In this document: piece after piece, positions 7,806 to 17,200 of the stretch
Layout: the number at the start of each line of letters is the position of its first letter
How positions within the stretch are numbered: the stretch's first letter is position 1
NCBI RefSeq assembly: GCF_900101885.1
Contig: NZ_FNAN01000021.1
Span: forward strand, 1 to 64,000
Source: Dyadobacter soli
Lineage (GTDB): Bacteria > Bacteroidota > Bacteroidia > Cytophagales > Spirosomataceae
Direction: 5' to 3'
DNA: 64,000 nucleotides
The notes under the pieces: model-generated
Seen by the model: the letters and a program-made list of their open reading frames with translations, nothing else
Databases searched by the model: none
Told to the model about the DNA's origin: nothing
Made by a program: the position numbers and the translations under genes

Positions 7806-8966
7806 ATGCCGATCTATCAACAACTAGGGACCATCCCGCCCAAGCGGCACACGCAGTTCCGCAAAACCGATGGCGGGCTTTATTATGAAGAACTCTTCGG
7901 AACGATCGGTTTCGAAGGCATGTCTTCCCTTCTCTATCATACCTGGCGGCCTACGCAGGTGAAGTCGCTCGGTGAGCCTTACGACGTATCGCCGCGCATC
8001 GCGGTCACGAACAATATGACCATGCGGAAGCTGATCGGGTTCGATGTGAAACCCGCCACGGACTACCTCGAAAGCCGTACGCCTTTGCTCGTCAACCGCG
8101 ACCTCATTCTCGGCCTGGCCGCTCCTTCTGGTGGACCGATGTCTTATTTTTACAAGAATGCTGATGCCGACGAGCTGCTTTTCATCCACCGCGGCTCGGG
8201 CAGGCTGCGCACACCTTTCGGGCAGGTGCCGTTTACGTATGGTGATTATGTATTGATTCCCAGGGGCACTATTTACCAGATCGAGTTCGACGGCGCCGAT
8301 AACCGGCTGCTCTACCTCGAATCGCATTCGCCCATTTATACGCCGAAGCGGTACCGCAACCATTTCGGGCAGCTTACGGAGCATTCGCCCTATTGCGAAC
8401 GTGACTACATTCTCCCGCGTAACCTCGAAACCCGCGACGAGCACGGTGATTTCATCGTTAAGATCAAAAAACAAAGCCACATCCACCCGGTAACCTACGA
8501 AACACACCCGTTCGACGTCATCGGTTGGGACGGCTACAATTACCCGTGGGCGTTTTCGATCCACAATTTCGAACCGATTACCGGCCGAATCCACCAGCCG
8601 CCGCCCGTGCACCAGACATTCCAGACCGACGCATTCGTGGTGTGCTCGTTCTGCCCGAGGCTCTACGACTACCACCCGCTGGCCATTCCCGCGCCCTACA
8701 ACCACAGCAACATCGACTCCGACGAGGTGCTGTACTACGTCGACGGCGATTTTATGAGCCGCAACGACATCGCGCAGGGGCACATTACCCTCCACCCTGG
8801 CGGCATCCCGCACGGCCCGCACCCGGGCGCATACGAGCGAAGCATCGGCAAAAAAGAAACCCAGGAACTGGCCGTCATGGTCGATACCTTCCGCCCGCTG
8901 ATGCTGACCGAGGCGGCGATGGCGATTGATGATGGGCGGTATTTTGGCAGTTGGGGAGAGACGTAA
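7806..8966 (+). CDS. hmgA: Homogentisate 1,2-dioxygenase
   Basis: 386 aa. This iron enzyme opens the ring of homogentisate to 4-maleylacetoacetate, the central step of tyrosine breakdown. The N-terminal part (YQQLGTIPPKRHTQFRK, GTIGFEGMSSLLYH) is characteristic of homogentisate dioxygenases. The C-terminal cupin holds the likely Fe(II) ligands: H300 in YNHSN, an acidic residue in DSDEV (306/307), and a His in LHPGGIPHGPHPGAYE (330-339). At 386 aa it is shorter than the human and Pseudomonas enzymes (about 430-445) but normal for the Bacteroidota branch. It is first in a same-strand cluster with hpd, phhA and fahA. Confidence 0.93.
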   Translation: MPIYQQLGTIPPKRHTQFRKTDGGLYYEELFGTIGFEGMSSLLYHTWRPTQVKSLGEPYDVSPRIAVTNNMTMRKLIGFDVKPATDYLESRTPLLVNRDLILGLAAPSGGPMSYFYKNADADELLFIHRGSGRLRTPFGQVPFTYGDYVLIPRGTIYQIEFDGADNRLLYLESHSPIYTPKRYRNHFGQLTEHSPYCERDYILPRNLETRDEHGDFIVKIKKQSHIHPVTYETHPFDVIGWDGYNYPWAFSIHNFEPITGRIHQPPPVHQTFQTDAFVVCSFCPRLYDYHPLAIPAPYNHSNIDSDEVLYYVDGDFMSRNDIAQGHITLHPGGIPHGPHPGAYERSIGKKETQELAVMVDTFRPLMLTEAAMAIDDGRYFGSWGET

Positions 8967-8967
8967 A

Positions 8968-9147
8968 ATCGCGTAGCGATGTAATATTGGTAGCAACAGG
9001 TTCGAAACGGGATGATGAATCCCGTCAGGGATGTAACAACAAAGCCCTGCTAGCACAGAAATCATGCATTGTCGTTACATGCCCAGGGGCATTCGCCGAA
9101 TATGCGAGGTGTCCGGGTTGCTACCAATGTTATGTGCCTAACGGCAT
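8968..9147. repeat. Dispersed intergenic stem-loop repeat, locus 1
   Basis: Short stems with different sequences but the same build: ATCGC/GCGAT (8968-8980), ATCCC/GGGAT (9019-9032), ATGCCC/GGGCAT (9079-9092), TGCC/GGCA (9135-9146). They sit beside a conserved GTAAnATTGGTAG-like strand (forward at 8981-8993) or its complement CTACCAATGTTA (9121-9132). Related loci are at 38813-38984 and 60701-60811. Confidence 0.75.
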
Positions 9148-9199
9148 TCAAATTGCGCAATTCAGGTATTCTATCAATTGCCGCTCCGGCGACGCGGTC

Positions 9200-9230
9200 A
9201 ATCATTCACACATTCACTCATTCACTCATT
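9200..9230 (+). repeat. ATTCACTC octamer repeat before hpd
   Basis: Imperfect tandem octamers (ATTCACAC, ATTCACTC, ATTCACTC) end four bases before the hpd start codon. The same octamer occurs at 28394-28420 and 39017-39055. Confidence 0.75.
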
Positions 9231-9234
9231 AAAA

Positions 9235-10362
9235 ATGTCCACACTCACAGCACCTCCGCCAGCAACGGCAACGACCGACTTCCTGCCGATCAACGGCACG
9301 GATTACGTTGAACTTTACGTCGGGAATGCGTTGCAATCGGCGCATTATTTCCGGAATGCATTCGGTTTTCAGCCGCTGGCGATGGCCGGGCTGGAAACGG
9401 GCCTCACCGACCGCGAATCTTACGTGGTGGTACAGGGCAAGATCCGGCTCGTTTTCACCTCTCCATTGCACGGCGGCACGGCCATAGGTGCGCATATCGA
9501 CCGCCACGGCGACGGCGTCAAGGCCATTGCATTGTGGGTCGATAATGCCAGAACAGCCTACCGCGAGACCGTCAGCCGGGGAGCGCGGCCGTTTTTGGAA
9601 CCCGTTACCGAGAAGGACGATCATGGAGAAACCGTGCGGTCGGGCATTTGTACCTACGGCGATACCGTGCATACTTTCGTCGAAAGGAGGCATTACGCGG
9701 GCATTTTCCTTCCCGGTTTTGTCGCCTGGCAGCCGGAGCATTCGCCGGAACCGGTCGGGCTGCGGTACATCGATCATATGGTCGGGAATGTGGGCTGGAA
9801 CGAAATGAACCGGTGGGTGAAGTTCTATGAGGAAGTGATGGGTTTCAAAATGATGGTTTCTTTTGACGATAAGGATATTTCGACAGAATACTCGGCATTA
9901 ATGAGCAAGGTAATGAGCAATGGAAACGGGCGGATCAAGTTTCCGATCAATGAGCCGGCCGAGGGTAAAAAGAAATCACAGGTGGAGGAGTATCTCGATT
10001 TTTACGGCGGCCCGGGCGTGCAGCATATTGCCGTCGCCACCGACCACATCGTCGATACCGTGCGTGCATTGCGCGACCGCGGCGTGGAATTCCTGCGCGT
10101 TCCTAATGCCTATTACGACGAACTGCTTAGCCGCGTGGGCCATATCGATGAGGACATTGATAGTCTCCGCGAACTCGGCATCCTCGTCGACCGCGACGAA
10201 GAAGGTTACCTTTTGCAGATTTTCACCAAGCCGGTTATGCCGCGCCCTACCCTGTTTTTTGAGATAATCCAAAGAAAAGGGGCCCAATCGTTCGGCAAAG
10301 GCAACTTCAAGGCTTTGTTCGAAGCGATCGAGCGTGAGCAAATGCTGCGGGGCACACTTTAA
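9235..10362 (+). CDS. hpd: 4-hydroxyphenylpyruvate dioxygenase
   Basis: 375 aa. The enzyme converts 4-hydroxyphenylpyruvate to homogentisate, using Fe(II) and O2. Two vicinal-oxygen-chelate domains are present, with the facial triad H181 (YIDHMVGN), H264 (GVQHIAVAT) and E343 (FFEIIQR). The C-terminal signature GAQSFGKGNFKALFEAIEREQ is typical. I chose the ATG at 9235 (MSTLTAPPP) rather than an in-frame one 57 bases upstream, because the upstream part translates the octamer repeat and is not conserved. The product is the substrate of HmgA encoded just upstream. The phhA start follows 19 bases after the stop, so co-transcription is likely. Confidence 0.95.
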   Translation: MSTLTAPPPATATTDFLPINGTDYVELYVGNALQSAHYFRNAFGFQPLAMAGLETGLTDRESYVVVQGKIRLVFTSPLHGGTAIGAHIDRHGDGVKAIALWVDNARTAYRETVSRGARPFLEPVTEKDDHGETVRSGICTYGDTVHTFVERRHYAGIFLPGFVAWQPEHSPEPVGLRYIDHMVGNVGWNEMNRWVKFYEEVMGFKMMVSFDDKDISTEYSALMSKVMSNGNGRIKFPINEPAEGKKKSQVEEYLDFYGGPGVQHIAVATDHIVDTVRALRDRGVEFLRVPNAYYDELLSRVGHIDEDIDSLRELGILVDRDEEGYLLQIFTKPVMPRPTLFFEIIQRKGAQSFGKGNFKALFEAIEREQMLRGTL

Positions 10363-10381
10363 TGCAAAACCCTTTTCAACC

Positions 10382-11110
10382 ATGAACCAGGATTATGAAC
10401 GATATACCGAAGCTGACCATCGGATGTGGAAACAGCTTTTCGAGCGGCAAATGCAACAGCTTCCGCACATTGCCAGCCGCGCATATCTCGATGGTATCGA
10501 CAAGGTAAAGTTCGTTGCCTGCCACATCCCGCATTTCAAACGCGAGACCAATCCGGCGCTTCGTGCCCTGACGGGTTGGGAAGTGTACGTAGTACCGGGA
10601 CTGATCCCGCACCGGGAGTTTTACACGCATTTGTACAACCGGCAATTCCCGGCGACGAGCTGGCTGCGCAAACCGGAGCAGATCGATTACCTCGAAGAAC
10701 CAGACATGTTCCATGACACGTTCGGGCATGTGCCGCTGCTGAGTAACCAGGCATTCTGCGATTTTATGGCACATTTGAGCGAGGTCGCATTGAAGCACAT
10801 CGATCAGGAGGAAGTGCTGCAACGCATTTCGCGGCTGTATTGGTACACGGTCGAATTCGGGTTGATCCGTGAAAGAGGTGCGCTGAAAATCTACGGCGGC
10901 GGCATTATTTCCTCGTCGGGCGAAAGCCGCTACTGCCTGGGCGACGACGTGCCCAAAATCGATTTCGACCTTGCCCTCGTGCTCGATACACCTTATCATA
11001 TCGACCGTTACCAGGACCATTATTTTGTGATCGATTCTTACGATCAGTTGTACGAATCGGTAACGGGTATTGAACCGCTGCTGGAAGCCTATCTGGCCCA
11101 GCAGGCGTAA
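10382..11110 (+). CDS. phhA: Phenylalanine 4-monooxygenase
   Basis: 242 aa. A tetrahydropterin- and iron-dependent hydroxylase that turns phenylalanine into tyrosine. The biopterin-dependent aromatic hydroxylase fold is clear: iron ligands H111 and H116 in PDMFHDTFGHVPLLS, and E158 in YTVEFGL; pterin-site sequence GLIPHREFY; C-terminal LDTPYHIDRYQDHYFVIDS. The start at 10382 follows an AACC leader after hpd and gives the common N-terminus (MNQDYERYTEADHRMW). The length is slightly below the usual 260-300 aa of bacterial enzymes, but no domain is missing. No pterin carbinolamine dehydratase is nearby. The gene feeds the tyrosine pathway encoded by its neighbours. Confidence 0.94.
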   Translation: MNQDYERYTEADHRMWKQLFERQMQQLPHIASRAYLDGIDKVKFVACHIPHFKRETNPALRALTGWEVYVVPGLIPHREFYTHLYNRQFPATSWLRKPEQIDYLEEPDMFHDTFGHVPLLSNQAFCDFMAHLSEVALKHIDQEEVLQRISRLYWYTVEFGLIRERGALKIYGGGIISSSGESRYCLGDDVPKIDFDLALVLDTPYHIDRYQDHYFVIDSYDQLYESVTGIEPLLEAYLAQQA

Positions 11111-11124
11111 AACACAGCAATGCA

Positions 11125-12369
<1,245 letters not shown>

Positions 12370-12402
12370 CCTTTCATTAAAAATTAGTATCCATTTCAAA
12401 CA

Positions 12403-12434
12403 TTTGTAAAATTAAATACCAATCGGTATATTTG
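12403..12434 (+). promoter_or_regulatory. Promoter with TetR-type operator overlapping the -7 box
   Basis: TTTG at 12403-12406 and TATATTTG at 12427-12434 match the Bacteroidota promoter pattern with a 20-base spacer. The inverted repeat ATACC-AATC-GGTAT (12416-12429) overlaps the -7 box and looks like a TetR-family operator, so autorepression is likely. The start codon follows only 4 bases after the box, so the mRNA may be leaderless. Confidence 0.6.
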
Positions 12435-12438
12435 TTCT

Positions 12439-13044
12439 ATGAACACAGGAACAACCAAAGCCGAGCGTACCAGGAATTTCATTATCGAGAAAACCGCCGA
12501 GATTTTCAACCGGAAAGGGTATGCAGGCACGTCCATGTCGGACATTACCGAAGCGACAGGCCTCACGAAAGGCAGCATTTACGGAAATTTTGCCAACAAG
12601 GAAGAAGTAGCGCTGGCCGTGTTTGAGTACAACCGCTCACTCGTATTCAGCAGCGTGCAGGCACAGCTGGAAAAAGCCGATACTTATTTTGAAAAAATGA
12701 TGGTTTACGGCCGTGTTTACAAAGATGTGATCGCGAGTGTAGGCAACCGCGGCGGCTGCCCTATCCTGAACACAGCGGTAGAGGCCGATGATACCAATGT
12801 CCCGCTCCAACTGAGTGCGGCCAAAGCGCTTTTCAGCTGGAAAAAGAACCTGATCTACCTCATTCAAAAAGGCACCGAAGCCGGTGAATTCCGCCAGGGG
12901 GTGAATGCGGAAGAGATAGCGATTTCGATCATCGCATTGATCGAAGGCGGCGTCATGTTCTCGAAAGTGACCAACGATTATGCCAATATGGACCACGTGC
13001 TGGCGACGGTACAGCAACTGGTGAAAGGCATCAGGGCCGATTAG
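12439..13044 (+). CDS. TetR/AcrR-family transcriptional regulator
   Basis: 201 aa. The N-terminal TetR DNA-binding domain (residues 8-60) is clear, with helix-turn-helix TSMSDITEATGLTKGSIYGN and the following F-NKEEV. The C-terminal ligand domain resembles the TetR_C_6/YxaF-like group (RGGCPILNTAVEADDTN, VMFSKVTND). It probably represses its own gene through the palindrome in its promoter. Which neighbour it controls is uncertain: the efflux genes converge on it from the other side and fahA lies upstream, so neither is transcribed divergently from it. The ligand is unknown. Confidence 0.87.
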   Translation: MNTGTTKAERTRNFIIEKTAEIFNRKGYAGTSMSDITEATGLTKGSIYGNFANKEEVALAVFEYNRSLVFSSVQAQLEKADTYFEKMMVYGRVYKDVIASVGNRGGCPILNTAVEADDTNVPLQLSAAKALFSWKKNLIYLIQKGTEAGEFRQGVNAEEIAISIIALIEGGVMFSKVTNDYANMDHVLATVQQLVKGIRAD

Positions 13045-13057
13045 CAGCCCCGATGCC
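13027..13057. terminator. Possible terminator between convergent genes
   Basis: GGCATCAGGG (13027-13036) and CCCCGATGCC (13048-13057) pair with one mismatch at the 3' end of the TetR gene, next to the convergent end of the adaptor gene. No clear T-run follows. Confidence 0.35.
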
Positions 13058-13066
13058 CCGTATGAC

Positions 13067-14248
13067 TCAATGCCCTTCTTCCTCTTCGGAGTTTTTCAGT
13101 TTGGATAGCAATGCATAGGCGCCCTTCAAAACAAATTGAGGACTTCCGGTGCTGTCCGCAGGCATTTTCACTTCCGTGAAACCATTTTCCGAAATGCCTT
13201 TGCCAATTTCCAGCATTTCAAAGCTCCTTTCGCCTTCGGCGTTTTTTACAAAAACATACGATTTCCCTTCAAAATCGACAATGGCCTCGTCGGGCAATGC
13301 ATTTACCGGGTTGGCGCCGGTTTCGATAATGGCTTTTACGAAATTCTGCGGCAGTAAGCTGTGATCTTCATTTTCCAAATGGCAATGCACACGTACCGTA
13401 CGGTCGTCGTTGATTTTCTGGTTGATCAGGTAAACTTTCGCCAGATCTTCCTGCGCCGGGTTGTTGCTCACCCGGAACCGCACCAGCTGCCCGAGCTTCA
13501 CTTTGGGAATATCCTGCTCAAAAACAGACAGTTCCACATGCAAATGATCCGTATCCACGATCTCGAACATGACATCGGTAGGGTTCACATATTTGCCTAA
13601 ATTCACATTCACGACCGTTACCGACCCGGAAATAGGCGAGCGAATGGACGCGACGCTCGTGATCGTACCCTTTTCCAAACCAGCCAGATCCACGCCCGCC
13701 GTGCGAACGCGCTCTTTCAAACCCGCGAGGCGTGCGCGCAGCATTTTCAACTCCGAAGTCGATTGTTGTAACGCTTTTTGTGCATTCACATTCTCCTTGC
13801 TGAGATCGGTCTGGCGCTGGTATTCCTGCTCGGCGTATTCGAGCTTGCTCCGGGTTTCGAGGTAATCTTGTTGAATAGGGATAAAATCGGGGTTTTCGAT
13901 CACTGCGAGCACCTCGCCTTTCTGCACTTTCATGCCCTGCAAAAGCTCGGATTTCCGCACGAAACCGCCCAGCGGAGCCGAAATGCTCACCAGATTCTGC
14001 GGCGGAATGTCGATCACGCCATTCGCCGCGACCGTTCCGCTCAGTTTGCGCACGGAAAAGCCGCCAGTTTCGATCCCCGCGGTCCGGTATTGTGCTTCCG
14101 TCAGTTCCACGTGATTGGTTTCCTCCTCGTGATGTGCCTCAGCCTCGACAACTTCCTTCTCATTACCTGATTTACAGGCGGCCATTGCAAGGAAAAGCAT
14201 CAGTCCTAATACTATATTTTTCATCGATCTTTTCGGATTACTGCTCAT
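13067..14248 (-). CDS. RND efflux periplasmic adaptor (CzcB/CusB-like lipoprotein)
   Basis: 393 aa from the ATG at 14248, which overlaps the end of the czcA-like gene by 11 bases; an ATG eight codons later (14224) gives a better lipoprotein signal (MKNIVLGLMLFLAMAACKSG, lipobox before C). Membrane-fusion protein layout: a His/Glu-rich N-terminus (EAEAHHEEETNHVE, a possible metal-binding stretch), lipoyl/barrel-sandwich halves (IDIPPQNLVSISAPLGGFV, VASIRSPISGSVTVV), an alpha-helical hairpin between, and the beta-barrel and proximal domains. It should link the RND pump in the inner membrane with the outer-membrane channel. Translational coupling with the pump gene is likely. Confidence 0.88.
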   Translation of the reverse strand: MSSNPKRSMKNIVLGLMLFLAMAACKSGNEKEVVEAEAHHEEETNHVELTEAQYRTAGIETGGFSVRKLSGTVAANGVIDIPPQNLVSISAPLGGFVRKSELLQGMKVQKGEVLAVIENPDFIPIQQDYLETRSKLEYAEQEYQRQTDLSKENVNAQKALQQSTSELKMLRARLAGLKERVRTAGVDLAGLEKGTITSVASIRSPISGSVTVVNVNLGKYVNPTDVMFEIVDTDHLHVELSVFEQDIPKVKLGQLVRFRVSNNPAQEDLAKVYLINQKINDDRTVRVHCHLENEDHSLLPQNFVKAIIETGANPVNALPDEAIVDFEGKSYVFVKNAEGERSFEMLEIGKGISENGFTEVKMPADSTGSPQFVLKGAYALLSKLKNSEEEEGH

Positions 14249-17200
14249 TTAAAAGATATTCAATTTGGATAACCGACTGATTGTAAGCATGGAGCAATTC
14301 CAGCCAGTTCAGGCGTATGCCCAGCGCGCGGTTCCACGCCTGCCCGTACTCGATGTACCCGATCTCGCCCGATTCGTACGCTTTCGTTGCGTTGTTTTGA
14401 ATGGTACCGGCCAGCACAAGCGTATTGGTTTCGTACAAATCGAGGTTCTCCCGGGTTGTTTCAAAACTCCTAACCGCCTGTTCCAGCTCACTCGCCAGCC
14501 GCAACCGGGCCGCTTCTACCTGGTTCCGTGCTGCCTGCTCTCCTACTTCCGACGCTTTTACCCGCGCCTTGGAAGCCCCATTGAAAATCGGCAGCTGTAT
14601 GCCTACCTGCATGCCTTGAAAGCGCTTTCCCGACCCGTAAAAAACCTCCCCGCTACCCGTATTCTGAAAGCCCGTGAGCGACTGGTTGAAATACCCGACA
14701 TTGAATTCGGGCAGCATAGCAGCCTTTTGCACGGCTATTTGCCTGCTTCCGATCGTCGCCTGCTGCGCGAGATAGCGCAGGTACGGATTCGCGCCCAACG
14801 CAGACGTGTCGGGTGCGGATACGGCCAGGGGCCTGCGTACGAGCGAGTCGGTTTCGGCTTCGGTGAGGGTGTTGCTATTCACAAGCATTTGCAATGCGCG
14901 TTGCAGGTTCCGCAAATCGCCCTGGTTGCGAATGAGCTGTGCCCGGACGTCGCCCAGCTGGCTTTGCGCCGTGGCATATTCCAGCTGATTCGTTTCGCCG
15001 GTTTTGAACCGGATTTCGGCTGCTTTTACAAAACGCCCGGCACGAACCAGCTCCTCCGTCAGCAGTTTCTGTCTCGTTTTAAGCAAAACCTGTTGCTGGT
15101 AATTGACTTTCACCTGCCGCACCAGTTCCGCTTTGCTAACCTCCAGTTCCGCCTTCGCGCCATTCACTTCTTCCGACAATAGCGACTTGCGCTTTGCTAC
15201 CGCCACGGGGTTGGGCAGATTTTGGGATAACAAAAAATGGTTATCGAACTTGATACTATTGTACTGCCCGCCCATCCATACGAGGTCGGTTTTACCCGGA
15301 TCACCGGCCGTCTTTATCAATGCTTGCTGGTAACCTACGCGGTATAAATCACCTTTGACGAGGAGGTTGCGCTCCAAAGCTTCGTCGATGGCCCGGCGGA
15401 GCGAGACTTTCTGCGTGGGTAGTTCTGTGGCGGAATTTTGCAAAGTATTCCGGGATGCGTTAAGCTGCGCATTCGAGTGGCCCGGCAGCAGCATTACCAG
15501 CATTACCACAGCCGCCACCGCCATTTTGCCGCCCCGGCCTGATCCCCAACGCTTTTCGACAATCCCGTACCAGACGGGAAGCACGAGCAGCGTCAGCAAA
15601 GTGGCCGATACCAGTCCGCCGATTACTACCGTTGCAAGCGGTCGCTGTACCTCGGCACCGGCGCTCGACGACAGCGCCATGGGCAGAAACCCGAGCGAGG
15701 CCACCAGGGCTGTCATCAATACCGGCCGCAAACGGGTGTCGGTACCTTCGAAAATGACCTTTCGCAAATCCGTTTCGCCCGATTTTCGCAGCAAATTGAA
15801 CTCCGCGATCAGTACGATCCCATTCAGCACCGCCACTCCGAACAATGCAATGAAGCCTATCCCCGCCGAAATGCTGAACGGCATATCGCGCACCCACAGC
15901 GCCAGCACGCCGCCGACGGCCGAAAACGGTATGGCCGTGAGTACGAGCAGGCTTTGGCGCAGTGAATGGAATGTAAAATAGAGTAATACAAAAATCAGCA
16001 GCAGGGCCACCGGTACCGCCACCGCCAGACGGCTATTGGCTTCCTGCAAATTCTGAAACTGACCGCCATAGGTTACAAAATATCCCGGCGGAAGCTTGAT
16101 CTCCCGATCGATGCGGGTACGAAGCTCATTTACAATACTTTCCACATCCCGGCCGCGCACATTGAATGCGACGGTAATGCGGCGTTTGGCATCTTCCCGC
16201 TGGATCTGGTTGGCCCCGGTCTTCATTTCGATCGACGCGATCTGGCCGAGCGGCACCTGCCAACCTTCGGTATTGGTAACGAACAGTCCGCGAACGTCGT
16301 CGATGCTCTGGCGATCGGTCTTTTGCAGACGCACCACGAGGTCGAAACGCTTCTCTCCTTCGAAAACTAACCCCGCACCTGCACCCGCGAATGCGGCATT
16401 GAGCGTACGGTTGGCGTCGGCAACGGGAATGTGAAACTGCGCCAGCTTGTCGCGATCGAACCGGACGACGATTTGAGGGAGGCCGGTTACCGCTTCCACG
16501 TAAATGTCCTCCGCCCCGCGTACAGCGCCTGCGAGCTTGCCTATGCGTGCGGCCTGGCGTGCGAGCACGTCGAGGTCTTCCCCGAAAATCTTGATCGCCA
16601 CGTCCTGTTTCACGCCGGTCATCAACTCGTTGAAACGCATTTGAATCGGTTGCTGAAAACCGAATGTGACCCCGGCAATGGATTCTTCCAATGCAGCCTG
16701 CATTTTTTCAGCCAGTTCCTCCCGGTTTTCGGCTTTTTTCCAAATCGATTTTTCCTTCAAAATCACCATCATATCCGCCGCCTCCACCGGCATCGGGTCG
16801 GTCGGGATTTCAGACGAGCCGATCTTACCGACTACTTCCACCACTTCATCCGGGAAGTTCTTTTGCAGTACAGCGGCCGCTTTTCGCGTAGCATCCACGG
16901 TTTCGGAAAGCGAGCTGCCGGTAAGTACGCGCAGCTCCACCGCAAAATCGCCCTCGTCCAGCTGCGGGATAAACTCGCCGCCCATTCGGGAAAAGAGCCA
17001 GAGACTTCCGCCGAGCAATGCCAGTGCAAGCAGCGAGACGAGCCATTTTCTTTGTAATGAAAAATCGAGCGCGGGGACATAAATGCGGCGAAAAAAGCCG
17101 ACGATCCGGTCGGATATGCCGGGCTTGTATTCGTTTTTCTTGCTTAAAAACAGGGCCGACATCATAGGAACGTAGGTTAATGAGAGTATGAATGCGCCGA

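Larger units (their letters stand above)
8967..9234. other. Intergenic stretch with dispersed stem-loop repeats
   Basis: Between hmgA and hpd lie four copies of a dispersed stem-loop repeat (8968-8980, 9019-9032, 9079-9092, 9135-9146) and an ATTCACTC octamer repeat. The first copies read forward, the later two reversed. No gene is seen. Confidence 0.65.

Noticed and set aside
7824..9065. Minus-strand frame (413 codons) opposite hmgA
   Set aside because: Antisense to homogentisate dioxygenase, whose cupin motifs are intact; the frame also extends into intergenic repeats.
8968..9147. CRISPR array
   Set aside because: The repeats are unequal in length, alternate in orientation and lack regular spacers; no cas genes are present.
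9178..9234. Extended N-terminus of hpd from an upstream in-frame ATG
   Set aside because: The extra 19 residues translate the ATTCACTC repeat and the end of the stem-loop region; the ATG at 9235 gives the expected N-terminus.
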